Source: Dorea formicigenerans (lineage in GTDB: Bacteria; Bacillota; Clostridia; Lachnospirales; Lachnospiraceae). Taken from it: a stretch of 64,000 nt of DNA. Made by a program: the position numbers and the translations under genes. A model generated the notes under the pieces. The model made no database searches. It saw nothing but the letters and a program-made list of their open reading frames with translations, and was not told where the DNA came from. Below are positions 51,454 to 59,925 of this stretch, piece by piece. How positions within the stretch are numbered: the first letter of the stretch is position 1; each line of letters starts with the position of its first letter. Where the stretch lies: NCBI RefSeq assembly GCF_025150245.1, contig NZ_CP102279.1, positions 3,097,423 through 3,161,422 of the forward strand. Reading direction: 5' to 3'.

Positions 51454-51500
51454 CCCTTATTTTTGCCCTTATGAGATAATCGTAAGGGAAATAAGGGAAA
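51454..51500. promoter_or_regulatory. Integrase arm-type repeats, left
   Basis: CCCTTAT, TTGCCCTTAT, TAAGGGAA and ATAAGGGAAA occur as two inverted pairs just beyond the integrase stop. The same words recur at 61139-61214 at the other end. These are typical of arm sites for tyrosine integrases. Confidence 0.6.
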
Positions 51501-51507
51501 GTTTTAT

Positions 51508-52803
51508 TTAGTCGTTGCCTGCCACTTTATCAAGTAACTTTGCGGATTCCCGTTTGGCTTTTCTCGTGGAGTGGGCGTAGACATTCATTGTGGTACTGAC
51601 ATCTGAGTGCCCTAACAGTTCCTGCACATCCTTTGGTGCTGCTCCGTTTGCCAGAAGGTTGCTTGTGTAGGTGTGTCGCAACTGGTGAAAATGAAATCCT
51701 TCAAATCCATCCAGTTTCTGAGCAATCTTCCTGCAAACAATTCCTAACGTACTTGGCAGTTCCAGACTTCCATCCGGTCTTAAGCAGACAAAGGATATTT
51801 CCTTATAATCTTCTGGAACATTCTCTGTTCCGTCCAGATGATAGAACTCATAGTAAACTCTGTTTTTGTCTTTTACTTCTCTGTAGTAGTTTTTGTGGTA
51901 AAGTTCTCCGTACTGCATTCGGTTTTTAAGTTGTTCCTTTCGGGCATTGCGAAGAATCTCTGCCAGTGTATCTCCAAAATCAACAATCCTTACCTTTTTT
52001 CGTTTGGTTGGTCCGATGATATTCTTGTGCCTTGAACCATCATATCGGATACTGCGTCTGATTGTAAGGCACTGTTCTTCAAGATTTACATCCTGCCATG
52101 CCAGACCACAGGCTTCACCGATACGAAGTCCTGCATAATAAGCTATCTGGATTGGAAGAATTGCCGGTGGATTGTAATCCTGTAGAAATTCAATCAGTCT
52201 TTCATAATCCTCTCGTGGAATTGGCTGTATATCGCCATCCATGTCATCATCGGAAAACAAGTCAACCTCATCCGTCTGGTATTTCAGCTTAATATACTGC
52301 ATAGGATTGAAGGTGATATATTGCTTTGGTGATACTGCAAATCGAAATGACTGCTGTAATACTGCCGAGAAAGAACGAATGTAATCTTTGCTGTAGCCTT
52401 TTCTTTCTGAACCATCGGGATAAGTGCCACCAAAGGAAAGCAGATCGAAGAAGGCTTGTAAATGCTCAGATGTTACATTTTTCAGCTTTCTTTCTGAAAT
52501 TGGATGCTTCTTGATATTGGTAATAGCACCGAGGTAATTCTGGACTGTCCCATTACTGAGCGTACCGGTTTTTAATTCTTCCTCTGCCCATATATCAAGT
52601 AGTTCTCCAACTGTAATATTTTCCGACTTTGCAATGAATTTCTTGCTTTCGTAATCGTCCATTGCCTGACGGAGCAGTTTTTCCGTTTCATTTTTACTTT
52701 CTGTTCCAGCGTATTCTTTTTGAACAAGATTGCCGCTTGCATCTTCTACATAGAAGCGGTAGTACCATTTCTTTCCTTTTTTTCTTACAGATCCTTTTGC
52801 CAT
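51508..52803 (-). CDS. int: Tyrosine recombinase / integrase (Tn916-like)
   Basis: A 431-residue integrase that moves the 51.4-61.3 kb element. The N-terminal arm-binding domain (GSVRKKGKKWYYRFYVED) precedes a SAM-like core-binding domain and a catalytic domain with AGLRIGEACGL (Arg), HQLRHTYTSN (His-x2-Arg) and LLGHSDVSTTMNVYAHS (His and the Tyr nucleophile). ATG at 52803 follows AAGGAGA. It is read outward to the left, beside the candidate attL. Intact in all catalytic residues that I can see. Confidence 0.95.
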   Translation of the reverse strand: MAKGSVRKKGKKWYYRFYVEDASGNLVQKEYAGTESKNETEKLLRQAMDDYESKKFIAKSENITVGELLDIWAEEELKTGTLSNGTVQNYLGAITNIKKHPISERKLKNVTSEHLQAFFDLLSFGGTYPDGSERKGYSKDYIRSFSAVLQQSFRFAVSPKQYITFNPMQYIKLKYQTDEVDLFSDDDMDGDIQPIPREDYERLIEFLQDYNPPAILPIQIAYYAGLRIGEACGLAWQDVNLEEQCLTIRRSIRYDGSRHKNIIGPTKRKKVRIVDFGDTLAEILRNARKEQLKNRMQYGELYHKNYYREVKDKNRVYYEFYHLDGTENVPEDYKEISFVCLRPDGSLELPSTLGIVCRKIAQKLDGFEGFHFHQLRHTYTSNLLANGAAPKDVQELLGHSDVSTTMNVYAHSTRKAKRESAKLLDKVAGND

Positions 52804-52889
52804 AATCGTGTGTCTCCTTTCGATATCAGACAATCGGAACTGATGAAATGCTTCTTGCGTGTAAGTATATCATAACTCCGGTTGTCGTT

Positions 52890-53519
52890 CTATACCGAAT
52901 CGGAATCCTCATACAAAACTTCTGATAAAAGATTTTCAAGCCTTTGTTCTGCCATTTCCGGTTTCTTGGAATAGAGCCTTACAATATCTGCCATGTCATT
53001 AAAGGCATTAACAGTATGGGTGATCTCCCGGAGAAACATAATCTCGTTATATTCATCATTCGATTCAAACCCCATTACCTTTGCAATATCCGCTTCATTC
53101 GTGTTACCCTTGTAATTCTTGCAGGCAAACTGGAATGATTCCAGAAACAGGTTATATTGCTTTAACATCAACAGCAGTAAATCTTTGGAAAAAGCATCTT
53201 CCTTTTTACTAAGGTCGAGAGGTAGCTGTTTGAGAATATCGCCCATTGCATCACGAATCTGTAATTCTTTCTTATCCGTAATATCGGTTTCGTATTCATC
53301 GGTTTCACCTCTGAGCCATTCAATAGATACATGAAGTGCTTCCGAAAGACCTTCCAGCACCATCTTTTTGGTATTGTCAATCGAACCATTCTCATAACGC
53401 AGGATTGTGGAAGCGGTAACTCCCATCTTCTCTGCAACATAAGGCTGTGTCAGATTTAATTCCAGACGACGCTGTTTTGCTCTGCTGCCTATCAGCTTGC
53501 GTAGTTCTTTATCTTTCAT
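52890..53519 (-). CDS. XRE-family repressor of the mobilizable element
   Basis: A 209-residue regulator with an N-terminal helix-turn-helix (LTQPYVAEKMGVTASTILRYENG) and a helical C-terminal region that may dimerise or sense a signal. It is divergent from the excisionase gene across 170 bases that hold two palindromic sites and a consensus promoter. This suggests that it represses excision and mobilisation genes. GGAGGCAATCAGC precedes the ATG. Confidence 0.88.
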   Translation of the reverse strand: MKDKELRKLIGSRAKQRRLELNLTQPYVAEKMGVTASTILRYENGSIDNTKKMVLEGLSEALHVSIEWLRGETDEYETDITDKKELQIRDAMGDILKQLPLDLSKKEDAFSKDLLLLMLKQYNLFLESFQFACKNYKGNTNEADIAKVMGFESNDEYNEIMFLREITHTVNAFNDMADIVRLYSKKPEMAEQRLENLLSEVLYEDSDSV

Positions 53520-53571
53520 GCTGATTGCCTCCTTTTTCGGTATGTATGAATTATAGCATGTACCTTATATG

Positions 53572-53675
53572 ATTGCAATATGCAATTTAATGATTATTTT
53601 TAAAATTTCATAACGCTTGACAACGCAATATAAAACCGCTATACTAACAGCACAACAGAAATTGCATAATGCAAT
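53572..53675. promoter_or_regulatory. Paired palindromic operators
   Basis: ATTGCAATATGCAAT (53572-53586) and ATTGCATAATGCAAT (53661-53675) are near-perfect palindromes in the space between repressor and excisionase. They bracket the promoter at 53617-53645 and are the likely binding sites of the XRE protein. Confidence 0.75.
53617..53645 (+). promoter_or_regulatory. Promoter for the excisionase/mobilisation genes
   Basis: TTGACA (53617-53622) and TATACT (53640-53645) are separated by 17 bases. The promoter reads into the excisionase gene and lies between the two operators. Confidence 0.78.
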
Positions 53676-53693
53676 TTGCAAGGAGGTGACGAG

Positions 53694-53924
53694 ATGACGG
53701 AAAGAAAGATTGCATTATCCATCGAGGAAGCAGCCGACTATACAGGGATTGGCAGAAACACTTTGAGAAAACTGGTTGAATGGAAGAAACTTCCGGTATT
53801 AAAGGTTGGAAGAAAAGTCCTTATTAAAACTGACATTCTGGAAAAGTTCATGGAAGTCAACGAGGGACGAGATCTGAGGGATAAAGGAAATGTAAAAGCT
53901 GTCACAAGAAATGTGGCAACTTAA
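53694..53924 (+). CDS. xis: Excisionase (Xis-like, MerR-type helix-turn-helix)
   Basis: A 76-residue DNA-binding protein beginning LSIEEAADYTGIGRNTLRKLVEWKKLPVLKVGRKVLI, the winged-helix pattern of Tn916-type Xis proteins. It would bend the element ends and direct the integrase toward excision. AAGGAGGTGACGAG precedes the ATG at 53694. It is the first gene of the rightward operon governed by the operator pair. Confidence 0.88.
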   Translation: MTERKIALSIEEAADYTGIGRNTLRKLVEWKKLPVLKVGRKVLIKTDILEKFMEVNEGRDLRDKGNVKAVTRNVAT

Positions 53925-54068
53925 AAAGGCGGCTTCTTACGAAACCGCCAAAGGTTCTATCAGACCGAAGCCATGATATACCTACACGCAAGAGGATTAT
54001 ACCATGTGCTTCTCCTGATATGCAACCGGGAACTGTTGTTTATCGGAAAAAGAAAGGATGAAGACGAT

Positions 54069-54383
54069 ATGGCGAAATCAACAAAGACTTATGAAGAAAG
54101 AATACGTGCATTAGAGAAAAAGGAACAGGAAAGCATTGAAGCTACAAAAAAGCTCATAGCACAGCGGAAGGAACTGGAAAAGAGAAAGAAAGCCGAGGAA
54201 AGTAAAAAACGAACCCACAGGCTCTGTCAGATTGGCGGTGCGGTGGAATCAGTTCTTGGATGTCCGATTGAGGAGGAAGATTTACCAAAACTAATCGGCT
54301 TCTTAAAAAGGCAGGAAACAAACGGAAAGTTTTTCTCAAAAGCGATGCAGAAAGAACCAGTCACAGACATGGAGGAAGTGTAA
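54069..54383 (+). CDS. DUF3847-like helical protein
   Basis: A 104-residue protein with a long charged helix (TYEERIRALEKKEQESIEATKKLIAQRKELEKRKK) and a C-terminal part (CQIGGAVESVLGCPIEEEDLPKLIGFLKRQE). The make-up and position between xis and oriT match DUF3847-type proteins of mobilizable elements (family recalled, not verified). AAAGGATGAAGACG precedes the ATG at 54069. It might be a relaxase accessory protein. The start is confident; the role is not. Confidence 0.7.
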   Translation: MAKSTKTYEERIRALEKKEQESIEATKKLIAQRKELEKRKKAEESKKRTHRLCQIGGAVESVLGCPIEEEDLPKLIGFLKRQETNGKFFSKAMQKEPVTDMEEV

Positions 54384-54428
54384 TGGCGGAGGGAGTGGGT
54401 TTTCCATTCCCTTCATTGCCTTTGAATG

Positions 54429-54488
54429 AAGGGCGCACTTATGGACAACCAGAGGTCGTCCTTATAAGTTTGCCACAAGTGGCAACCG
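54429..54488. other. oriT with IncQ-like nick sequence
   Basis: On the minus strand, TAAGTGCGCCCTT lies at 54441-54429. It matches the known RSF1010-type nick region, with cleavage expected between 54434 and 54433. It is preceded on that strand by an inverted repeat (AGGACGACC with GGTTGTCC), in the same layout as IncQ oriT. A second hairpin (TTGCCACAAGTGGCAA) follows. A MobA/MobL relaxase gene starts 175 bases downstream. Confidence 0.78.
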
Positions 54489-54578
54489 GTCTGCGCTTAC
54501 GCTTGCCGGGCTCGTTCCGTCGGCGGGGCTTTCAGCCAGACCTGCTCATGCCGCAGGGGGCACTCTTGCGCAGAGGGC

Positions 54579-54627
54579 GTTCCGACAGCTTCACTCCTGT
54601 CAAACCTGAAGAAAGTGCTGTCGGAAA
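54579..54627 (+). promoter_or_regulatory. Hairpin ahead of the relaxase gene
   Basis: TTCCGACAGC pairs with GCTGTCGGAA over a 29-base loop, 37 bases before the relaxase ATG. It may form part of oriT or a regulatory leader. The region is conspicuously G+C-rich relative to its flanks. Confidence 0.6.
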
Positions 54628-54663
54628 TCAATGCCGGATACGGCAGAAAGGGGGAATCGTATC

Positions 54664-56385
54664 ATGGCGATATTTCACTTTACAGTAAAGATTGTCGGAC
54701 GCAGTAAAGGAAAATCTGTCATATCCGCATCGGCATATCTTAATGGAGATGTGATGAAAAATGAGGAAACAGGCAGGATCAGCTACTACACTTCCAAAAA
54801 GGAAGTCGTCTACACCAGTCTGATGATGTGTGAAAATGCACCTCCTGAATGGCTGCATGTACCGGAAGAAAATATAAAAAGGTTTCAACAGTCTATCCGT
54901 TATAAAAGGGCAGGCGATAAGGAAGCCGCACTGGAAAAGTTTAAAATCACATTTCAGAAACAGCGGCTATGGAATGAGGTATTGAAGATAGAAAAAAATG
55001 CAGATGCACAGCTTGGACGCTCGTTTGAATTTTCCTTACCGAAAGAATGGAGCAGACAGGAACAGATTGATTATACAACCGAATATATTCAAAAAACTTT
55101 CGTGGACAAGGGAATGTGTGCCGATTGGAGCATACACGATAAGAACGATGGAAACCCACATGTCCATTTACTTGTAACCATGCGACCATTCAATCCGGAT
55201 CATTCATGGGGCAACAAAGAAGTCAAGGACTGGGATTTTGTCAGAGATACTGAGGGAAATATCGTGGTTGATGAATCCCACCCGGATTGGTGGCAGGATA
55301 AGAAAAATCCAGACCGTCATGGAATCCGTATTCCGGTACTTGATGAAAACGGAGTACAGAAAGTCGGGGCAAGAAATAGGAAACAATGGAAACGGGTTCT
55401 GACCGATGCTACCGGCTGGAACAATCCAAAAAATTGTGAGTTATGGCGAAGCGAATGGGCAAAGATGTGTAACTGGCATTTATCCATAGACAATCAGATT
55501 GACCACCGCTCTTATGAAAGACAGGGCAAATTAAAAGTCCCTACTATCCATGAGGGTGCAGACGCAAGAAAGCTTGAGCAAAAATATCTCAACGGACAAA
55601 TAAGGAAAGGTTCATGGAAGGTCGAGGAAAACCAGATGATTAAAAAACAAAATGCACTATTGCAAAAGGTAATTGAAACCTTTGGTAAGGTATCCGGTGC
55701 ATTGTCGATGTGGAGGGAGTGGCTGAATGACATTAGAAGAAAGCAAAGAAGTAATTCCCATGATGGAAGCAATGATTACACAGATAGAGGAACAGCAGAA
55801 TATCATGGCAGAGATGCTTCAGGAGATACAGGAAAAGGACGAGAAGCTGATGTGTTTTCAGGAGCAGGAAGAACGATTGAAGCAATTAGAGAGCGAATTA
55901 TCAGAGCTGCTTCAAATCTTGCCGGATACAGAAGAACTGTTGATGCTTCTGGAAGAAAAGACAGACCAGATACAGAAACTCACAGACGAAAATCAGCAAT
56001 GGCAGAAATTGGCACAGAAATTAAACAGCGAGAACCGGCTATTGCAGAAACAGAACAGCGAATTACTGAACTTGAACAGCAATTAGAGAAAGGAAGGTTG
56101 ATTGATGAACGAATTAAGAAACTCAAAGAGCGACGATCAACTGGAAGAGTTGCTTCTGCTGACAGAGCAGATGCAGGAAGAACTCGACCAGAAAGACCGG
56201 ACTATTCGGGAACTGAAAATGCAGCTCGACGAATCGCTGACCTTGAACGAGAGGTTAAACAGCGAGAACAGAGCAGGGAACATTCAAGCCTTAAAGAACG
56301 ACTTGAGGAAAACAAAAGAATTGTTGCAGAGCGAGAAAGAGAAAACGCACGCTGCCGAAATCATGACAGAGGAATGTCAAGATAA
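54664..56385 (+). CDS. mobA: MobA/MobL-family relaxase
   Basis: A 573-residue relaxase of the MOBQ group. The N-terminus reads IFHFTVKIVGRSKGKSVISASAYL, with a Tyr in SASAYLNG as the candidate nucleophile, and metal-binding NPHVHLLVTMRP is visible. It should nick the oriT just upstream. The ATG at 54664 follows AAAGGGGG. From 55727 the same DNA also codes, in a second frame, for two coiled-coil proteins, so the C-terminal 220 residues are low-complexity, rich in Arg, Glu and Asp. Confidence 0.92.
   Translation: MAIFHFTVKIVGRSKGKSVISASAYLNGDVMKNEETGRISYYTSKKEVVYTSLMMCENAPPEWLHVPEENIKRFQQSIRYKRAGDKEAALEKFKITFQKQRLWNEVLKIEKNADAQLGRSFEFSLPKEWSRQEQIDYTTEYIQKTFVDKGMCADWSIHDKNDGNPHVHLLVTMRPFNPDHSWGNKEVKDWDFVRDTEGNIVVDESHPDWWQDKKNPDRHGIRIPVLDENGVQKVGARNRKQWKRVLTDATGWNNPKNCELWRSEWAKMCNWHLSIDNQIDHRSYERQGKLKVPTIHEGADARKLEQKYLNGQIRKGSWKVEENQMIKKQNALLQKVIETFGKVSGALSMWREWLNDIRRKQRSNSHDGSNDYTDRGTAEYHGRDASGDTGKGREADVFSGAGRTIEAIRERIIRAASNLAGYRRTVDASGRKDRPDTETHRRKSAMAEIGTEIKQREPAIAETEQRITELEQQLEKGRLIDERIKKLKERRSTGRVASADRADAGRTRPERPDYSGTENAARRIADLEREVKQREQSREHSSLKERLEENKRIVAERERENARCRNHDRGMSR
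55727..56086 (+). CDS. Nested coiled-coil protein inside the relaxase gene
   Basis: A 119-residue acidic protein wholly within the relaxase gene in another frame (MTLEESKEVIPMMEAMITQIEEQQNIMAEMLQEI). It is nearly one continuous coiled coil. GGAGGGAG (55712-55719) lies seven bases before the ATG, a very good start signal for a frame inside another gene. It ends 18 bases before the next nested gene. The pattern supports a real gene with overprinted relaxase sequence. Function is unknown. Confidence 0.68.
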   Translation: MTLEESKEVIPMMEAMITQIEEQQNIMAEMLQEIQEKDEKLMCFQEQEERLKQLESELSELLQILPDTEELLMLLEEKTDQIQKLTDENQQWQKLAQKLNSENRLLQKQNSELLNLNSN

Positions 56386-57073
56386 GCTAAGGCAGGCAGA
56401 ACAGGAACGGGACTATGCACTCTCTCATCAGAAAAAAGTAGAGATACCGGTTGAAAAGCCGGTACTCTATCAAAAGTGTCAGAATTGTAATCAGACAGCT
56501 TATCTGAAAGCCAAAGAAAAGTATGATACGCAAAGGGAAAAACTGGCAGGCAGATATAAAACAAAAACAGTCATGTATGAAGCATTGATGTTTCTGCTGA
56601 TATGGTATTCCGCATCAACTACTCTTTTTCAGATGATACAGTCAAAGGTATTTATTTCTGATTGCAGAATATTCTTTGATGCAATCGGAACTTTCACACA
56701 GACTATTGCTGGCTGGATTGCACTGATAGGAAAGAATGTGGCACAGATTAGTAATGGAATATCCAATCCAGTCATTGCCAGAATTATATACTGGCTGATA
56801 AGAATATTGATTTGCGGTGGATGTCTGGTGGGGGTAGGAATACTTGTAGCGTTTATAGAGATAAAGATTGCAGGGTTATATAAAAAATACTGTTGGGACA
56901 TAATTACCGTACTGGTGATACTTATAAGCATCGCAATAGCAATCTATTTCGCAGATTGGATAAGGACAATATTACCAGTCAATCTACTGTTTCTATTGTT
57001 ATTGGTACAGGTAATATATGTCGTGATAAGATGGTATGTGAAAGGCTGGCGGGAAACAAGGGGATATTACTAA
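56105..57073 (+). CDS. Coiled-coil membrane protein overlapping the relaxase
   Basis: A 322-residue protein with an N-terminal coiled coil (QLEELLLLTEQMQEELDQKDRTIRELKMQ), a CQNCNQTAY segment, and four membrane helices in the second half. It starts 281 bases before the relaxase stop, in another frame, with GGAAGG before the ATG. Its paralogue at 45325-46293 has the same length and the same overlap. A role in linking the relaxase complex to a membrane channel is plausible from its form. No family name is known to me. Confidence 0.8.
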   Translation: MNELRNSKSDDQLEELLLLTEQMQEELDQKDRTIRELKMQLDESLTLNERLNSENRAGNIQALKNDLRKTKELLQSEKEKTHAAEIMTEECQDKLRQAEQERDYALSHQKKVEIPVEKPVLYQKCQNCNQTAYLKAKEKYDTQREKLAGRYKTKTVMYEALMFLLIWYSASTTLFQMIQSKVFISDCRIFFDAIGTFTQTIAGWIALIGKNVAQISNGISNPVIARIIYWLIRILICGGCLVGVGILVAFIEIKIAGLYKKYCWDIITVLVILISIAIAIYFADWIRTILPVNLLFLLLLVQVIYVVIRWYVKGWRETRGYY

Positions 57074-57320
57074 AACATACTATACCATGCCTAAAACTGT
57101 TAAACAATAAATCGGCATAATTGGTCATTTCATGATGCAAGATAAAAAGACTGATTATGTCGATATACAGATTCTGTGAGTGAATGAAAGTGGATAACTT
57201 GTTTTGTCCGAGCAAGGGAACTATAATGTTTTGGTAGAAGTAAAAAAGACAACCATTTGGTTGAGAAAAAAAGATGCAGAAAAACCTATTGACGGAATAA
57301 TAAAAAATCAAGGAGTAATC
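57074..57320. other. Intergenic region before the two-component system
   Basis: A/T-rich, about 250 bases. A frame from 57204 runs into the response regulator (NVLVEVKKTTIWLRKKDAEKPIDG) but has no ribosome-binding site and could be a relic. No clear promoter seen. Confidence 0.4.
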
Positions 57321-58016
57321 ATGATAGAAAACAAGATAATATTGATTGAAGATGATAAAGAAATAAGAGGAATGATAAACGATTATTTATCAGGAGAATT
57401 TGAAGTGACAGCTTTTAATGATGGTATGTCAGCTATCCAGAAAATTACAAGCTATGATGAATATGCGCTTGCGCTTATTGATCTTATGTTACCGGATATA
57501 AGCGGGATGGAGATTATTAAGATAATTCGTAAAGTCAGCAAGATACCAATTATTATTATTACTGCTAAAGACAATGATATAGACAAATCATTAGGATTGA
57601 ATTTGGGTGCTGATGATTATGTGGTAAAACCTTTTTCACTCATTGAGCTTACTGCTAGAATAAAGGCTAACATCAGACGAGCAAGAACCTACCAGGCGTT
57701 ACCGAATAATTCAATTATCAAAATTAAAGATATAGAAATCGACCCTCATAGTCACATGGTTCAGCGCAAAGGAGTAACCATAGATTTAACGCCAATTGAA
57801 TTTCAAATTTTATACATTTTAGCAAGCCATCCGGGGCAGGCTTATTCAAAGGAAAGGCTATATGAACTGATTTGGAAAGAACCATATTTTGGAAATGAAA
57901 ATGTGTTGAATACACACATCAATCGTCTTCGCTTGAAATTGAAGAGCAATGCAGAAGACAGTACAGCCTATGTTAAAACTTTATGGGGCATTGGATATAA
58001 GATGGAGGAGAAATAG
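57321..58016 (+). CDS. Response regulator, OmpR family
   Basis: A 231-residue two-component regulator. The receiver has the acidic pair EDD near residues 10-12, the phosphoacceptor Asp54 in ALIDLMLPD, and Lys in DDYVVKPFS. The C-terminal winged helix contains LTPIEFQILYILASHPGQAYSKERLYE. AAGGAGTAATC precedes the ATG. It is followed at once by the kinase gene and probably activates the exporter genes beyond. Confidence 0.95.
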   Translation: MIENKIILIEDDKEIRGMINDYLSGEFEVTAFNDGMSAIQKITSYDEYALALIDLMLPDISGMEIIKIIRKVSKIPIIIITAKDNDIDKSLGLNLGADDYVVKPFSLIELTARIKANIRRARTYQALPNNSIIKIKDIEIDPHSHMVQRKGVTIDLTPIEFQILYILASHPGQAYSKERLYELIWKEPYFGNENVLNTHINRLRLKLKSNAEDSTAYVKTLWGIGYKMEEK

Positions 58017-58949
58017 ATGATGATTTTATTTGTGGTTCTTTCATTTGTTATGGTTTTTATATTGATCTGGCAACAGATACAGCATAAAAAATTAGTACGA
58101 GAAATTGATTATATTACAAGTAGGCTTGATACTATTTCTGTCATTTCTGAAAATGGCTTTGTACTTGTACCTACAGATAATGATAGTATCAAGAAATTAA
58201 GCGCTGCACTTAATAAGCTGCTTCAGGATTTTTATACAAAAAAGTCACAATTTGAGCAGAGTAAACAGGCAATGGCGAAAGTCCTTACAAACATCTCTCA
58301 CGACATCCGAACTCCACTCACTGTTCTAAAAGGAAATAGTGAAATGCTTTCCAATATAACAAACACTTACTCTGCATCTGAAAATGTTCATGCTATGGCT
58401 GTTAAAATAGACCAAAAGGCTGATGATTTAATCTCAACAATTAACGACTATTTTACAATGTCTAAAATAACTTCTGGAGATTTTTCTATTAAAATGAAAA
58501 AGGAAAATATATCAAGGATTTGCCAAGACACAATTTTGGACTACTATGACCTTCTTGAACAGAAACAATTTGAAGTCAATATTCAGATACCGGATACACC
58601 GATTTTTGCCTATACAGATAACGAGGCGTTACAACGCATTTTAAAAAATCTGATAGACAATGCCATCCGACATGGTGGTGATGGTAAGTATATTTCTTTA
58701 AGGCTCACCACATCAAATGGAAAAAACATTATTGAAATAGAAGATCGAGGAGATGGGATATCACCACAGCAGCAAAAACAGATCTTTGAAAGGAATTATA
58801 CAACAGCCCGAAAAACTTCCGGCAGTGGTTTGGGGCTTTCAATTTCAAAATGTCTTGCTGAACAAATTGGGGCAGACTTAGAAGTTTATAGTGTACAAAA
58901 TGAGCAAACTATTTTCTCAATCATCTTGAAAAAGTTAGAAAATCGTTAG
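58017..58949 (+). CDS. Sensor histidine kinase
   Basis: A 310-residue kinase with a single N-terminal membrane helix, no large sensor domain, His95 in TNISHDIRTPLTVL, and an ATP-binding domain with NLIDNAIRHG, EDRGDGIS and SGLGLSISK. This compact plan is common in kinases that sense peptide antibiotics at the membrane, often with help from the exporter. It starts with no gap after the regulator gene and ends 63 bases before the ATPase start. Confidence 0.94.
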   Translation: MMILFVVLSFVMVFILIWQQIQHKKLVREIDYITSRLDTISVISENGFVLVPTDNDSIKKLSAALNKLLQDFYTKKSQFEQSKQAMAKVLTNISHDIRTPLTVLKGNSEMLSNITNTYSASENVHAMAVKIDQKADDLISTINDYFTMSKITSGDFSIKMKKENISRICQDTILDYYDLLEQKQFEVNIQIPDTPIFAYTDNEALQRILKNLIDNAIRHGGDGKYISLRLTTSNGKNIIEIEDRGDGISPQQQKQIFERNYTTARKTSGSGLGLSISKCLAEQIGADLEVYSVQNEQTIFSIILKKLENR

Positions 58950-59012
58950 ATTTATGACAGAGAAAAGAGAAGTCCATTTTGTATAATGGCAGCTATAAAG
59001 GAGGCACACAAA

Positions 59013-59924
59013 ATGGATTATATTATGGAAACCGTAGGTTTGCGAAAAGCCTACAAAGATAATATTGTTGTAGACGATGTAAATATGCATATATCTAAAG
59101 GGGCAATATATGGCTTTGTTGGTCCAAACGGCGCAGGAAAAAGCACGGTTATGAAAATGATTTTGAGTCTTATCCAGCCAGATGCTGGAGAGGTTCAGCT
59201 TTTAGGCGAAAAAGTTACCAGTCACAGTTATGAAATATTCAAAAAGGTTGGTTCTATTATTGAGAATCCATACTTTTACGATAAAATGACTGCCAGACAA
59301 AACTTAGAGCTGCACTGTGAGTATATGGGATTTCCCAACAAGGAACGAATCGATGAGGTTTTGCATTTGGTGGACTTGCAGAATGTCGAGAAAAAACAAG
59401 TTTGTCATTACTCGTTGGGTATGAAACAACGACTTGCTATTGCAAGAGCTATTCTGGCAAAGCCAGAATTTTTGATTTTAGACGAACCGATCAATGCTTT
59501 AGACCCTGAGGGTATTCGTGAAATGCGAACTCTTTTTCAACGGCTAAATCAAGAAGATGGAACAACTATTTTTATATCCAGCCACATTCTATCCGAAGTG
59601 GATCTTCTTGCTGATACGATTGGAATTATTCAACACGGAAAACTCTTAACAGAATTACCTATCGAAGAAATCCATAAGCATCAAACAGATTATATCAGCT
59701 TGCAGGTTGACGATGTGACTCGTGTTGCTGCACTGCTTGAAAACATGAGAATCACGAATTTTAGTGTATTAGATAAAGAATTTATCCACATTTATGATTC
59801 TGATATTTCAGGTAAAACTCTGTCAAAAGCCATCATTGAGAACGGGATTGGTTTGGAGAGCATGGGACGCAAGCAAGACACACTGGAAGATTTCTTTTTC
59901 CAGCTTACAGAGGAGGAAAAATGA
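59013..59924 (+). CDS. ABC transporter ATP-binding protein, BcrA-like
   Basis: A 303-residue ATPase with Walker A (GPNGAGKST, residues 37-45), the BcrA-type signature YSLGMKQRLAIARA, Walker B (FLILDEPINALDPEG) and SSHILSEVD. These match bacitracin/lantibiotic-type self-protection ATPases. AAAGGAGGCACAC precedes the ATG at 59013. With the permease that follows, and the kinase-regulator pair before it, it forms a complete detoxification module carried by the mobile element. Confidence 0.93.
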   Translation: MDYIMETVGLRKAYKDNIVVDDVNMHISKGAIYGFVGPNGAGKSTVMKMILSLIQPDAGEVQLLGEKVTSHSYEIFKKVGSIIENPYFYDKMTARQNLELHCEYMGFPNKERIDEVLHLVDLQNVEKKQVCHYSLGMKQRLAIARAILAKPEFLILDEPINALDPEGIREMRTLFQRLNQEDGTTIFISSHILSEVDLLADTIGIIQHGKLLTELPIEEIHKHQTDYISLQVDDVTRVAALLENMRITNFSVLDKEFIHIYDSDISGKTLSKAIIENGIGLESMGRKQDTLEDFFFQLTEEEK

Positions 59925-59925
59925 G

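Noticed and set aside
54383-54688. 101-codon plus-strand frame across the oriT region
   Set aside because: It covers the nick sequence and hairpins, has no start signal beyond overlap with the previous stop, and its composition is not protein-like.
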